Below are positions 1 to 9,281 of a stretch of DNA of 64,000 nucleotides, one piece after another. The DNA is from Streptomyces akebiae. GTDB taxonomy: Bacteria > Actinomycetota > Actinomycetes > Streptomycetales > Streptomycetaceae. Where the stretch lies: NCBI RefSeq assembly GCF_019599145.1, contig NZ_CP080647.1:3100001-3164000 (forward strand), read 5' to 3'. The position numbers were made by a program, and so were the translations under genes. Numbering within the stretch: position 1 is the stretch's first letter; each line of letters begins with the position of its first letter. Under the pieces are notes generated by a model. It was given only the letters and a program-made list of their open reading frames with translations, was not told the DNA's origin and searched no databases.

Positions 1-1841
1 TTGTCGCCGAAGTCGGGGCGGACGTCCCGGGCGGCCATGATCGTGTCGTTGGAGGTGCCGGCGGCGACCATCGGCCACACCATCGCGTCCTCGTGGACGA
101 CGAAGTCGATGACGACCGGGCGGTCGTTGATCGAGTTCGCCTCCTCGATGACCTTGTCGAGGTCGTCCGGGGACTCGCAACGGATGGCGTAACAGCCCAT
201 GGCCTCCGACAGCTTGACGAAGTCGGGGACGCGGGTGCCGCGGGCGTTGGGGTTGACGTCGTCCGGACCGCTGTGCAGCACGGTGTTGGAGTAGCGCTGG
301 TTGTAGAACAGCGTCTGCCACTGGCGGACCATGCCGAGGGCGCCGTTGTTGATGATGGCGACCTTGATCGGGATGTTGTTCAGGGCGCAGGTGGTCAGTT
401 CCTGGTTGGTCATCTGGAAGCAGCCGTCGCCGTCGATCGCCCAGACGGTCCGGTCCGGGGCTCCGGCCTTGGCACCCATGGCGGCCGGGACCGCGTACCC
501 CATCGTTCCGGCGCCGCCGGAGTTCAGCCAGGTGGCGGGCTTCTCGTACTGGATGAAGTGGGCGGCCCACATCTGGTGCTGGCCGACTCCCGCCGTGAAG
601 ATCGTGCCCTCGGGGGCGAGCTGTCCGATGCGCTCGATGACCTGCTGGGGGGAGAGCGAGCCGTCGGCCGGCTGGTCGTAGCCGAGCGGGTAGGTCTCGC
701 GCCAGCGGTTGAGGTCCTTCCACCAGGCGCTGTAGTCGCCCTGTCCGCCCTCGCTGTGCTCCTTCTGCACCGCCTGGATCAGGTCGGCGATGACCTCGCG
801 GGCGTCACCCACGATCGGCACGTCGGCCGCGCGGTTCTTGCCGATCTCCGCCGGGTCGATGTCCGCGTGGACGATCTTCGCGAACGGAGCGAAGCTGTCC
901 AGCTTGCCGGTGACACGGTCGTCGAAGCGGGCGCCGAGGGCGACGATCAGGTCGGCCTTCTGCAGGCCGGTGACGGCGCCCACCGAGCCGTGCATGCCCG
1001 GCATGCCCAGGTGCTGCGGGTGACTGTCGGGGAACGCGCCGAGCGCCATCAGGGTGGTGGTGACCGGGGCGCCGGTCAGCTCGGCCAGCACCTTCAGCTC
1101 GGCCGTGGCGTGCGCCTTGAGGACACCGCCGCCGACGTACAGCACGGGCCGCTTGGCGGCGGTGATCAGCTTGGCGGCCTCGCGGATCTGCTTGGCGTGC
1201 GGCTTGGTGACGGGCCGGTAGCCGGGCAGGTCCATGGTCGGCGGCCAGGTGAAGGTCGTCTTCGCCTGGAGGATGTCCTTGGGGATGTCGACCAGGACCG
1301 GTCCCGGACGGCCGGTGGAGGCGATGTGGAACGCCTGCGCGATCGCCCGCGGGATGTCCTCCGCCTTGGTGACGAGGAAGCTGTGCTTGGTGATCGGCAT
1401 GGTGATGCCGACGATGTCCGCCTCCTGGAAGGCGTCCGTACCGATCGCCTCGGACACGACCTGTCCGGTGATCGCGACCAGCGGCACGGAGTCCATGTGC
1501 GCGTCCGCGATCGGCGTGACCAGGTTGGTGGCGCCCGGCCCGGACGTCGCCATGCACACCCCGACCTTGCCGGTGGCCTGCGCGTAACCGGTGGCCGCGT
1601 GGCCGGCGCCCTGCTCGTGGCGGACCAGCACGTGGCGCACCCGCTTGGAGTCCATCATCGGGTCGTACGCCGGCAGGATCGTGCCCCCGGGAATGCCGAA
1701 TACCGTGTCGGCCCCGACCTCCTCGAGAGAGCGGATGAGGGACTGCGCACCCGTGACGTGCTCGACGGGGGTGGTCGGTCCTCCGGATCGGGGCCGCGGC
1801 TGCGGATGGTGGGCCCCGGTGGCCTGCTCGGTCATCGGCAT
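1..1841 (-). CDS. ilvB: Acetolactate synthase large subunit (IlvB), 3' end just outside window
   Basis: Thiamine-diphosphate enzyme condensing pyruvate with pyruvate or 2-oxobutyrate, the first common step of valine, leucine and isoleucine synthesis. The frame reads [12 protein letters not shown], then the ThDP-side glutamate in [11 protein letters not shown] near residue 75 and the ThDP/Mg motif [11 protein letters not shown] in the C-terminal third. About 613 residues are visible, close to the full family length, so only a few C-terminal codons lie off the left edge. ATG at 1841 has GAGAAG close upstream; ATG at 1835 (MTEQ) is equally possible. The upstream leader peptide and attenuator imply control by branched-chain amino-acid supply. 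The small subunit ilvN is expected beyond the edge but is not visible. Confidence 0.95.
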   Translation of the reverse strand, partial: MPMTEQATGAHHPQPRPRSGGPTTPVEHVTGAQSLIRSLEEVGADTVFGIPGGTILPAYDPMMDSKRVRHVLVRHEQGAGHAATGYAQATGKVGVCMATSGPGATNLVTPIADAHMDSVPLVAITGQVVSEAIGTDAFQEADIVGITMPITKHSFLVTKAEDIPRAIAQAFHIASTGRPGPVLVDIPKDILQAKTTFTWPPTMDLPGYRPVTKPHAKQIREAAKLITAAKRPVLYVGGGVLKAHATAELKVLAELTGAPVTTTLMALGAFPDSHPQHLGMPGMHGSVGAVTGLQKADLIVALGARFDDRVTGKLDSFAPFAKIVHADIDPAEIGKNRAADVPIVGDAREVIADLIQAVQKEHSEGGQGDYSAWWKDLNRWRETYPLGYDQPADGSLSPQQVIERIGQLAPEGTIFTAGVGQHQMWAAHFIQYEKPATWLNSGGAGTMGYAVPAAMGAKAGAPDRTVWAIDGDGCFQMTNQELTTCALNNIPIKVAIINNGALGMVRQWQTLFYNQRYSNTVLHSGPDDVNPNARGTRVPDFVKLSEAMGCYAIRCESPDDLDKVIEEANSINDRPVVIDFVVHEDAMVWPMVAAGTSNDTIMAARDVRPDFGD

Positions 1842-1914
1842 TCTCTTCTCGATGCTGAGGGTGTTTTGCGAGGTTCGTGCGGTGTTGGGCTGGCGCCCGA
1901 CTGGTGCCCGTGCA

Positions 1915-1952
1915 ACAAAAAACCCCTCCTTGCCACGAGGCAAGCGAGGGGA
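1915..1952 (-). terminator. Attenuator terminator upstream of ilvB
   Basis: Read on the minus strand, CCCCTCGCTTGCC, a TCGT loop and GGCAAGGAGGGG form a GC-rich stem with one bulged base, followed at once by TTTTTTG. This is a classical intrinsic terminator. It lies between the leader peptide and the ilvB start, so it would stop transcription when the leader is translated without stalling. Confidence 0.85.
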
Positions 1953-2007
1953 GCGCGCCGGGTACGGTCGCTGGGGATTCCGGATCGCCGTCCGGTGGGT
2001 CCCAGCT

Positions 2008-2049
2008 TCAGCCGACGCGCTTTCCAAGTACGAGGATTCGGGTGCGCAT
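2008..2049 (-). CDS. ilvB leader peptide [13 protein letters not shown] (attenuation)
   Basis: A 13-codon frame, ATG at 2049 to TGA at 2008, encodes [13 protein letters not shown] with an Ile-Leu-Val-Leu run. GGGGGAGGG lies 8 nt before the ATG, a very strong ribosome site for so short a peptide. It precedes a T-tailed terminator and then ilvB. Ribosome stalling at Ile/Leu/Val codons under amino-acid shortage would favour an antiterminated fold; this is the established logic of actinobacterial ilvB/leu leaders. A possible -10 hexamer (CATAAT, minus strand) lies at 2107-2112, about 60 nt upstream, but I saw no clear -35. Confidence 0.85.
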   Translation of the reverse strand: MRTRILVLGKRVG

Positions 2050-2082
2050 GGCACTGACCCTCCCCCTCGCGCGCACCGCGTG

Positions 2083-5000
2083 TCAAGCGGGTGGGACGGG
2101 AGTCTCATTATGTGAACGACGGGCACTTCCGCCTCCGTAGACAGCGGGTACACCACTTGTGTACACCCCCGCGCCTCGCCACGCCCGCTCACCCCCGACG
2201 CGTCCCTCGGGCTCTCTCGCGCCACCCGCGAACGCGGGTTCCGCGGGCCCTCCGGGCACCGGGTAGTGGCCGAGGGACAGGGCCCGGCGGAGCCGGTACT
2301 CGTCCAGGGGTCCGGAGAAGGCCGCGCCCTGGCCGTGGGTGCAGCCCATCGCGCGCAGGGCGACCACCTGCTCGGGCAGATCCACGCCGTCGGCGACGGA
2401 CTGGATCCCCAGATCGTCGGCGATGCGCAGCAACCCCCGGGTGATCTTGTGCAGCCGGGTGGACTCCACGATGCCCTCGACGAGGGTCCGGTCCAGCTTC
2501 AGCACGTCGACGGGGAGACGGCGCAGCGCCGTGATGGGCGCGTGACCGCTGCCGAGGCCGTCCAGGGCGATCCGGACACCGAGGCGCCGCAGGTGGTGCA
2601 AGCGGCGCTCCAGCTCGTCGAGCGGGCCCTTGAACTCGGTGTCGGAGAGTTCGACGACCAGGGAGCCGGAGGGCAGCCCGTGGCGGGCCAGGAGCGTCTC
2701 CACCGAGCCCGGGGGCAGTGAGCGGTCCAGCAGGCGCCGGGCGCTCATCCGGACGGACACCGGGACGTTCAGGCCGCCCGTGAGACGGTCGGCGGCCTGC
2801 TCGACGGCCTGTTCCAGCATCCAGCGGCCCAGCTCGGCGGTCTTGTCGCTGTCCTCGGAGACGCGCAGGAACTCGGCGGGCGTGAACAGCACCCCTTGGG
2901 ACGAGCGCCAGCGGGCCGCCGTGGCGACCGACGAGATCCGGCCGGTCTCCAGCTCCACCACGGGCTGGTTCAGCAGCATGAACTCGCCGTCGTGCAGCGC
3001 GGCCCGCAGCCGGGTGGCCAGCTCGGCCTTGCGTACGACGTCCTGCTGCATCTGTGGCTTGTACAACTCGACGCGGCCCTTGCCGGACGCCTTGGCGCGG
3101 TACATGGCGAGGTCGGCGTTGCGCAGCAGCTCGCCCGCGCCGAGGCCGGGCTCGGCGAAAGAGACCCCGATGGAGGCGGCCACCCGGACGTCGTTGCCGT
3201 CGATGGTGTACGGCTGCGAGAGAGCGATCCTGAGGCGGTCGGCGAGCTCCAGGATGTGCTGTTCCCGGGCTGCGCGGTCGCGGGAGCAGTCGCCGACGAT
3301 GAGGGCCGCGAACTCGTCGCCGCCGAGCCGGGAGGCGGTGTCCCCCTGCCGGACGGCGTCCTGGAGTCTGCGCGCGGCCTGGACGAGCAGTTCGTCCCCG
3401 GCCTGGTGCCCGATGGTGTCGTTGACGGCCTTGAAGCCGTCGAGGTCGATGAAGAGGACCGCCGTGTTGCGCAGGGCGACGCCCCGGTCGGAGGAGCGGC
3501 GGCCGGAGAGCGCCTGCTGGACGCGCTTGGTGAACAGGGCGCGGTTGGGCAGGTCGGTGAGCGGGTCGTGCTCGGCGTTGTGCTGCAGCTGGGCCTGCAG
3601 GCGCACTCTTTCGGTCACGTCCCGGCTGTTGAAGATCAGGCCGCCGTGGTGGCGGTTGACCGTGGACTCCACGTTGAGCCAGCCGCCGTCGCCGGACTTG
3701 AAGCGGCACTCGATGCGGGTGGTGGGCTCCTCGGCGGGGCTGGCGGCGAGGAAGCGGCGCACCTCGTGGACGACGCAGCCGAGGTCCTCGGGGTGGATGA
3801 TCGAGGCCAGTTCCTTGCCGACGAGGTCCTCCGCGGGGCGTCCGTAGACCCCGGCGGCGGCCGGGCTGACGTAGCGGAGGATGCCGTTCGGTGCGGCGAT
3901 CATGATGACGTCGCTGGAGCCCTGGACCAGGGAGCGGAAGTGGTTCTCCTTCTGGGCCAGTTCCTGGGTGAGGGTGATGTTGTCCAGGAGCATGATGCCC
4001 TGGCGGACGACGAGCGCGAGCACGACGGTGCAGGCGGTGATGAGCACCACGCGGTCGACGCTGCGGCCGTTGAGGACGTTGTAGAGGATGCCCAGGGTGC
4101 AGACGGCGGCGGCCAGGTACGGAGTGAGTGCGGCCAGGGATCCGGCGATGGGGCGGGTGGCCGGATACCGACTGTGACCTCCTCCCTGGAGGAGCACATG
4201 GACGTGCCCGCCCTGAGAACCGTCGTGCCGATGACCCGGCTGCACCTCGTGGCGGTGGCCCGCGTGCGCGTCGTGCCGCTGACCGGGGATGTGTTCGTGC
4301 ACCACACGCCCGTGCCCGCCCTCCTCCGCCTGTCCGTTGCGCCGGCCGGCCCAGGGGGCGTAGGCGAGGAGCAGGGAGCCCGCGAACCAGCCGGCGTCGA
4401 GGAGCTGACCGGACTGGTAGCTGGTGTGCAGCAGGGGCGAGGTGAACAGGGCGTCGCACATCACGGTGAGCGCGAGGGCGCCGATCGCGGTGTTGACCGC
4501 GGAGCGGTGCATCGAGGACCGACGGAAGTGCAGGGCGAGCACCATGCTGACCAGGGCGATGTCGAGCAGCGGGTAGGCCAGCGAGAGTGCGGTGTGGGCG
4601 GTGTTGGAGTCTTCGAGCTGGGCGTTCTGGGCGAGCGCGAGGCTCCAGGAGAGGGTGACGAGGGAACCGCCGATGAGCCAGGAGTCCAGGGCCAGGCAGA
4701 TCCAGCCGGCCTTGGTCACGGGCCTCTTGGCCAGCACCAGCAGACCGACGATGGCGGGTGGCGCGAAGCAGAGGAAGAACAGGTCCGCGTAGCTCGGCTC
4801 GGGGACGGGCCGGTCCAGGACGACCTCGTACCAGCCCCAGACGCCGTTGCCCAGGGCCGCCATCGCGGAGGAGAGGGCGAACAGCAGCCAGGCGGGTCGA
4901 AAGCGGCTGCGGCGGCTGCGCGCGTAGCGGAAGCAGGAGACGGCCGCGGCCGCCGCGGCGGCGCTGAGCCCGAAGTCGCCCATGACGAGGGCGACTTGCT

Positions 5001-5187
5001 CGTTGCCCCAGCCGAACGCGGCACCGACGGCGTAGGCCGCGCAGAGCAGGGCGAGGATGAGCTGGGCCCGTAGGCTCGCGCCACTGCGGCCGGGCGCCTG
5101 CCCGCCGGGCGACTGCGGCCCGTGCGGCTGCTTGGCGGCACGGAGCGTGGGGTCCAGTGTGGAGGCGGAGGACGGGCGGGTGCTCAC
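2083..5187 (-). CDS. Membrane PAS-GGDEF-(degenerate)EAL cyclic-di-GMP protein
   Basis: About 1034 residues from GTG 5187, chosen because GGGGAG lies 5 nt upstream; an open frame continues to ATG 5382 without a good ribosome site. Domains in order: several membrane segments (about 40-320) interrupted by a histidine-rich stretch (about 286-341), a PAS domain (about 413-530), GGDEF with intact [11 protein letters not shown] (about 620), and a C-terminal EAL domain. The EAL signature is lost: EALxRW reads [15 protein letters not shown] reads DGLGSGHAP and AEGVE reads ADGVD. I infer an active diguanylate cyclase with a non-catalytic EAL module, perhaps a c-di-GMP or partner-binding platform. Its last codons lie just upstream of the ilvB leader. 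Confidence 0.85.
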   Translation of the reverse strand: MSTRPSSASTLDPTLRAAKQPHGPQSPGGQAPGRSGASLRAQLILALLCAAYAVGAAFGWGNEQVALVMGDFGLSAAAAAAAVSCFRYARSRRSRFRPAWLLFALSSAMAALGNGVWGWYEVVLDRPVPEPSYADLFFLCFAPPAIVGLLVLAKRPVTKAGWICLALDSWLIGGSLVTLSWSLALAQNAQLEDSNTAHTALSLAYPLLDIALVSMVLALHFRRSSMHRSAVNTAIGALALTVMCDALFTSPLLHTSYQSGQLLDAGWFAGSLLLAYAPWAGRRNGQAEEGGHGRVVHEHIPGQRHDAHAGHRHEVQPGHRHDGSQGGHVHVLLQGGGHSRYPATRPIAGSLAALTPYLAAAVCTLGILYNVLNGRSVDRVVLITACTVVLALVVRQGIMLLDNITLTQELAQKENHFRSLVQGSSDVIMIAAPNGILRYVSPAAAGVYGRPAEDLVGKELASIIHPEDLGCVVHEVRRFLAASPAEEPTTRIECRFKSGDGGWLNVESTVNRHHGGLIFNSRDVTERVRLQAQLQHNAEHDPLTDLPNRALFTKRVQQALSGRRSSDRGVALRNTAVLFIDLDGFKAVNDTIGHQAGDELLVQAARRLQDAVRQGDTASRLGGDEFAALIVGDCSRDRAAREQHILELADRLRIALSQPYTIDGNDVRVAASIGVSFAEPGLGAGELLRNADLAMYRAKASGKGRVELYKPQMQQDVVRKAELATRLRAALHDGEFMLLNQPVVELETGRISSVATAARWRSSQGVLFTPAEFLRVSEDSDKTAELGRWMLEQAVEQAADRLTGGLNVPVSVRMSARRLLDRSLPPGSVETLLARHGLPSGSLVVELSDTEFKGPLDELERRLHHLRRLGVRIALDGLGSGHAPITALRRLPVDVLKLDRTLVEGIVESTRLHKITRGLLRIADDLGIQSVADGVDLPEQVVALRAMGCTHGQGAAFSGPLDEYRLRRALSLGHYPVPGGPAEPAFAGGAREPEGRVGGERAWRGAGVYTSGVPAVYGGGSARRSHNETPVPPA

Positions 5188-5579
5188 GGGGTCTCCCCGG
5201 TGCGCACCGCTCCCGTGTCCCGCCGGTCCCGCCGCGTCGGGTGGGTGTGCTTTCTGCGGCTGCTGTGCCGGTGGTACTGACCGTGACCGCCGCGGCCGCC
5301 GTGGCTCCCGTGCGGGTGCCTCCGCGTCGCAGCTCGCCAGGGCCGCCGTCGCCGGCTCCGCCGCGTCGGATCGTTCGTCCATAGGCCGTGCATCGCCCGT
5401 CGCCCCCCTCGCTGTCTCAAGTCAGTCCCCGGCGCCGAACGGTGCGCGGCGCAGCCCCTGTCGGGGACGATACACCAGCCTCGTCACTCAGGGACATAGT
5501 TCCTCTACGCTCAGTGACCACCTGCGGCAACACGAGCACGTTCCGCTTCCGAAGGAATGCGGAGGGTGCCCGAAGTGGA
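5188..5579. other. Intergenic region between the c-di-GMP protein and the dehydrogenase
   Basis: About 390 bp separating two minus-strand genes. An in-frame Arg/Pro-rich extension of the c-di-GMP gene occupies part of it (to 5382), so a longer N-terminus is possible. Otherwise I see no gene. It should hold the promoter of the downstream minus-strand gene. Confidence 0.4.
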
Positions 5580-6581
5580 TTACGCGTCGTCCGTCTCGCC
5601 TGTCGTAAGGACCACGTTGCGCAAGGGCTCCCGGTTCACGAAACGCCCCAACTGGTCCACCAGCAGCCTTTTGGCACGCGGCAGGAAGGCCGACGTGGGG
5701 CCGCCGACGTGCGGGCTGATGAGCACCCCGGGCGCGCGCCAGAGCGGGTGCCCCGGCGGCAGCGGCTCGGGGTCGGTGACGTCGAGCGCCGCGGTGATGC
5801 GGCCGTTGTCCAGTTCCGCCAGCAGTGCCTTGGTGTCGACGACGCCTCCGCGGGCAACATTCACCAAGAGGGCCCCGTTCTTCATACGGGCCAGGAAATC
5901 GGCGTTGACCAGGCCTTTCGTCTGTTCCGTGAGAGGCGTGGACAGGATCACGACATCCGCCTGCGGCAGCAGGGAGGGCAATTCGGTGAACGAATGCACC
6001 GGTCCGCGCGCCGTGGTGCGCTCAGAGCGCGCGACGCGCGCCACCCGCGCCACCTCGAAGGGTACGAGCCGGTCCTCGATGGCGGCGCCGATCGCGCCGT
6101 AACCGACGATCAGTACGGTCCTGTCGGCGAGCGCGGGGCGGAAGTCGCCCTGCCAGCGCTCCTGTTGCTGGGCCCGCACGAAGTCGGGGACACCGCGCAG
6201 CGAGGCGAGGGTCAGGGTGAGCGCGAGTTCGGCCGTGCTGGCCTCGTGCACTCCACGGGCGTTGCACAGCTGGACACCGGGCGCGACCACCGACAGCCGG
6301 GCCGTGATGTCGTCGACCCCCGCCGTGAGCGTCTGGACGACCCGCAGGTTCCGCATGGACGCCAGCGGGTTGGCCGCCACCGCCTTGCGCTTCATGTAGG
6401 GGACCACGTACAGGACGCAGTCGGCGGGGTCGCCCGGATAGGGCTGCGTGCCGTCCTCGCCCCCGTCCCAGAAGAGGTAGTTGGGGCCCTGCGGGAGCCC
6501 CTCGATCTCGTCCGGCGGGATGGGGAGCCACACGTCGGCGTTCACGTCCGGCATCGGGTCGGCAGTCGCGTCAGCAGTCAT
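5580..6581 (-). CDS. D-isomer-specific 2-hydroxyacid dehydrogenase
   Basis: A 333-residue cytosolic NAD(P)-dependent oxidoreductase interconverting a D-2-hydroxyacid and its 2-oxoacid; the substrate cannot be told. The C-terminal nucleotide-binding domain has VLIVGYGAIGAAI near residues 155-167. The family's catalytic Arg, Glu and His are all visible in NVARGGVVD, DPEPLPPGHPLW and SPHVGGPT. Length is normal for the family. It is a single gene on the minus strand with its start facing the divergent aldo/keto reductase, about 75 bp away, so the two share a promoter region. Confidence 0.88.
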   Translation of the reverse strand: MTADATADPMPDVNADVWLPIPPDEIEGLPQGPNYLFWDGGEDGTQPYPGDPADCVLYVVPYMKRKAVAANPLASMRNLRVVQTLTAGVDDITARLSVVAPGVQLCNARGVHEASTAELALTLTLASLRGVPDFVRAQQQERWQGDFRPALADRTVLIVGYGAIGAAIEDRLVPFEVARVARVARSERTTARGPVHSFTELPSLLPQADVVILSTPLTEQTKGLVNADFLARMKNGALLVNVARGGVVDTKALLAELDNGRITAALDVTDPEPLPPGHPLWRAPGVLISPHVGGPTSAFLPRAKRLLVDQLGRFVNREPLRNVVLTTGETDDA

Positions 6582-6657
6582 GCTCCGGAGGCTATGTCAG
6601 GTACCCGCTACGGCAGAGGTTAGGTTGGGGGTTCGGGAGAGGGAGGGTCACGACCAG

Positions 6658-7656
6658 GTGGAGCGCAGGACGATCGGCGCGGCGACGCTCGAGGTGGGGG
6701 CCGTAGGACTCGGGTGCATGCCGATGAGCTGGGCGTACACCGGGTCGCGGCAACGGGGCGACGAGTCGATGCGGACGGTGCACCGGGCCCTCGACCTCGG
6801 CACCACGCTGCTGGACACGGCCGACATGTACGGCCCCTTCACCAATGAGCTGCTGGTCGGCCGGGTACTGAAGGAGCGCCGCGCGGAGGCCTTCGTCTCC
6901 ACCAAGGTGGGCCTGCTGGTGGGCGAGCAGCACATCGTGGCCAACGGCCGTCCCGGCTATGTGAAACGTGCCTGTGACGCCTCGCTGCGTCGGCTGCAGA
7001 CCGATGTCATCGACCTCTACCAGCTCCATCGGGCGGACCCCGAGGTCCCCGTGGAGGAGACGTGGGGCGCGATGGCGGAGCTCGTTCAGGCCGGGAAGGT
7101 GCGGGCGTTGGGCCTGTGCGCGGTGGGCGCGCGGGCGGGCCGGCGGCCGGGAGCGGGTGTGCACGACACCACCCTGCGCCAGCTCCAGCGGGTCCAGCAG
7201 GTCTTCCCGGTGAGCGCGGTACAGGCGGAGTTGTCGGTCTGGTCGCGGGAGGCCCTGGACGCCCTCCTCCCCTGGTGCGTGGCCCGGGGCATAGGTTTTC
7301 TCGCCGCCATGCCTCTGGGGAACGGTTTCCTCACCGGCACCCTGACACCCGGCGGAGGCTTCGAGCCGGACGACCTCCGTGCCCGCCACCCCCGCTTCAC
7401 CGCCGAGATGATGGCGGCCAACCAACCCCTCGTCGTCGGCCTGCGCCGGGTCGCGGCCCGCCACGGGGCGACGGTGACCCCGGCCCAGGTCGCCCTCGCC
7501 TGGATCCTGTCGCTCGGCCCTCACGTGGTCCCGGTGCCGGGTACGAAGCAGGCACGGTGGGTGACGGAGAACGCTGCCGCCCACGCGCTGCGCCTGACGC
7601 CGGAGGACCTGGCAGAGGTGGCGGGCCTTCCGCCCGCGCGGGGATCCTGGGACTGA
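6658..7656 (+). CDS. Aldo/keto reductase
   Basis: A 332-residue NADPH-type (beta/alpha)8-barrel oxidoreductase. The Asp and Tyr of the catalytic tetrad are seen in LLDTADMYGPFTNE, the Lys in VSTKVGLL and the His position in LYQLHRADP. The C-terminal cofactor loop is recognisable in PVPGTKQARWVTENAAA. GTG 6658 is preferred: it begins VERRTIGAATLEVG, the usual family N-terminus, with GGGAGGG about 10 nt upstream. It is divergent from the 2-hydroxyacid dehydrogenase. The physiological substrate is unknown. Confidence 0.88.
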   Translation: MERRTIGAATLEVGAVGLGCMPMSWAYTGSRQRGDESMRTVHRALDLGTTLLDTADMYGPFTNELLVGRVLKERRAEAFVSTKVGLLVGEQHIVANGRPGYVKRACDASLRRLQTDVIDLYQLHRADPEVPVEETWGAMAELVQAGKVRALGLCAVGARAGRRPGAGVHDTTLRQLQRVQQVFPVSAVQAELSVWSREALDALLPWCVARGIGFLAAMPLGNGFLTGTLTPGGGFEPDDLRARHPRFTAEMMAANQPLVVGLRRVAARHGATVTPAQVALAWILSLGPHVVPVPGTKQARWVTENAAAHALRLTPEDLAEVAGLPPARGSWD

Positions 7657-7735
7657 GGTGCTGAGGAACTGAGGGACTGAGGAACTGATGCCCGCCTGGA
7701 GCGTGGCATCGGGCATCGGGCATCGGGCATCGGGC
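7657..7735. repeat. Short tandem repeats after the aldo/keto reductase
   Basis: Just after the stop codon, GGAACTGAG-type units recur (about 7660-7690), then GGGCATC is repeated four times head to tail (about 7705-7735). No hairpin terminator is obvious. This looks like slippage-generated simple sequence in a non-coding gap. Confidence 0.6.
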
Positions 7736-7822
7736 GAAAGATCCGCTGGTTCGGGCGGAGGTGGAACTTGTGGGGCCCTCGCGGTGTAAGACAAGTAGAA
7801 GCTCCACGCCGAAGGGATCGTG

Positions 7823-8989
7823 ATGGTGCAACGTCGAGTGGTGACGGCCGCGTTGGCCGCAGCCGTGCTCCTGGTGACGACCGGCTGCTCCTCCGACGAC
7901 GGAGAGAAGACGGACGCGGCCGGCAGCCCGTCCCCGAGCAGCAGCAGTACGGGGTCGTCCCCGCCCGGTCGGACGGCGGGCGAGGCGCCCCCGGCGAAGG
8001 GCTCGGTGAAGGTGGTCCGCACCGTCGCCGAGGACCTCGACACCCCCTGGGGCCTCGCGCCTCTCCCCGAGGGCGGCCTCCTCGTCTCCTCCCGTGACGA
8101 GGCCACGATCAGCAGAATCGACGAGAAGTCCGGCAGGAGGATCGAGCTCGGCGAGGTCCCCGGCGTCGCCCCGGCGGGCGAGGGCGGCCTCATGGGCATC
8201 GCCGTCTCCCCCGAGTACGCCTCGGACCACATGATCTACGCGTACTTCACCTCGGAGTCCGACAACCGGATCGTGCGGATGCTGTACGACCCCGAGAAGC
8301 CGGCCGGCGAACAGCTCGGCGCCCCCGACACCATCCTCCGGGGCATCCCCAAGGGCACCAACCACAACGGCGGCCGGCTCGCCTTCGGCCCCGACCGGAT
8401 GCTGTACGCGAGCACGGGCGAGCGGTACGAGGGCCCGCTGGCCCAGGACAAGGACTCCCTCGGCGGCAAGATCCTCCGTATGACCCCGGAGGGACAGCCC
8501 GCTCCGGGCAACCCCTTCGACGACTCCGTCGTCTACTCGTACGGCCACCGCAACGTCCAGGGGCTCGCCTGGGACCCCGAACAGCGCCTGTGGGCCTCGG
8601 AGTTCGGTCAGAACACCTGGGACGAGCTGAACCACATCCGCCCCGGCGGGAACTACGGCTGGCCGGAGGTGGAGGGCGAGGGCGGCGAGTCCGGCTATGT
8701 CGACCCGGTGGCCGTGTGGAGCACGGAGGAGGCCTCCCCGAGCGGGATCGCCATCGCGGAGGGCTCGGTCTGGATGGCGGGCCTGCGCGGCCAGCGTCTG
8801 TGGCGCGTCCCCCTCGACGGCACCGAGACCGCCGCCGAGCCCCAGGCCTTCCTGGAGGGCGACTACGGCCGACTGCGCACGGTCGTCGCCGCCGGCGACG
8901 ACAAGCTCTGGCTGGTGACCAGCGAGACGGACGGCCGGGGTTCCCCGGAGGAGGGCGACGACAAGATCCTGGAGCTGGAGGTGACGTAG
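7823..8989 (+). CDS. Glucose/sorbosone dehydrogenase-like lipoprotein (PQQ-type beta-propeller)
   Basis: About 388 residues. ATG 7823 is preferred over the adjacent GTG 7820 because GAAGGG then sits 6 nt away. The N-terminus is a lipoprotein-type signal ending LLVTTGCSSD, followed by a Ser/Pro-rich linker to about residue 55, so it should be anchored outside the membrane. The rest is the soluble aldose dehydrogenase beta-propeller: LDTPWGLAPLPEGGLLVSSR, GEGGLMGIAVSPEY, GTNHNGGRLAFGPD, YSYGHRNVQGLAWDP and EFGQNTWDELNHI. Family members oxidise aldose sugars using PQQ; the cofactor here is inferred. It is convergent with the small gene that ends 7 nt after its stop. Confidence 0.87.
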   Translation: MVQRRVVTAALAAAVLLVTTGCSSDDGEKTDAAGSPSPSSSSTGSSPPGRTAGEAPPAKGSVKVVRTVAEDLDTPWGLAPLPEGGLLVSSRDEATISRIDEKSGRRIELGEVPGVAPAGEGGLMGIAVSPEYASDHMIYAYFTSESDNRIVRMLYDPEKPAGEQLGAPDTILRGIPKGTNHNGGRLAFGPDRMLYASTGERYEGPLAQDKDSLGGKILRMTPEGQPAPGNPFDDSVVYSYGHRNVQGLAWDPEQRLWASEFGQNTWDELNHIRPGGNYGWPEVEGEGGESGYVDPVAVWSTEEASPSGIAIAEGSVWMAGLRGQRLWRVPLDGTETAAEPQAFLEGDYGRLRTVVAAGDDKLWLVTSETDGRGSPEEGDDKILELEVT

Positions 8990-8996
8990 GCCTCCC

Positions 8997-9200
8997 CTAC
9001 TCCTCGGCCGCCGTGGCGGACTCGGCCTCATTTTCCACGGGCTCGGGCGGGCGTACGACGACCTTCCCGGACGCGAGGTCTATCGGTCCGCGTCCCGGAT
9101 CGTTGTCCCCGACGTCCTCGCGGGTCAGTGCCAGCCGGTTCTCCTCGTCACGGGTGTGCTTGCGGCCAGGTGCGAACAGTTCCTCGAAAGCGTTGAACAC
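8997..9200 (-). CDS. Small acidic DUF6191-like protein
   Basis: 67 residues beginning MFNAFEELFAPGRKHTRDEE and containing LTREDVGDNDPGRGPIDL. This matches my recollection of the small actinobacterial family annotated DUF6191, of unknown function. There is no signal peptide or membrane segment, and the C-terminus is acidic and Ala-rich. It is a single minus-strand gene between the convergent sugar dehydrogenase and the AAA-LuxR regulator. The body seems conserved, so a real gene is likely. Confidence 0.7.
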   Translation of the reverse strand: MFNAFEELFAPGRKHTRDEENRLALTREDVGDNDPGRGPIDLASGKVVVRPPEPVENEAESATAAEE

Positions 9201-9281
9201 TGTGTTCCCTCCCCCAGGGCCACGAGGCGGCGGGCGGTCGGTCCCGGCCGAACAGCGGAGCCTCGGTGGTCCTCCCCACCA

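Noticed and set aside
93..2057. A 654-codon plus-strand open frame opposite ilvB
   Set aside because: Antisense shadow of a high-GC gene; translation is Gly/Val/Arg/Asp-rich with no domain, and the minus strand encodes a clear IlvB.
2896..5073. A 725-codon plus-strand open frame opposite the c-di-GMP gene
   Set aside because: Shadow frame; the opposite strand has PAS and GGDEF motifs.
6592..9031. Long minus-strand frames opposite the aldo/keto reductase and sugar dehydrogenase
   Set aside because: Arg/Pro/Gly-rich, no start signals; both plus-strand genes have full motifs.
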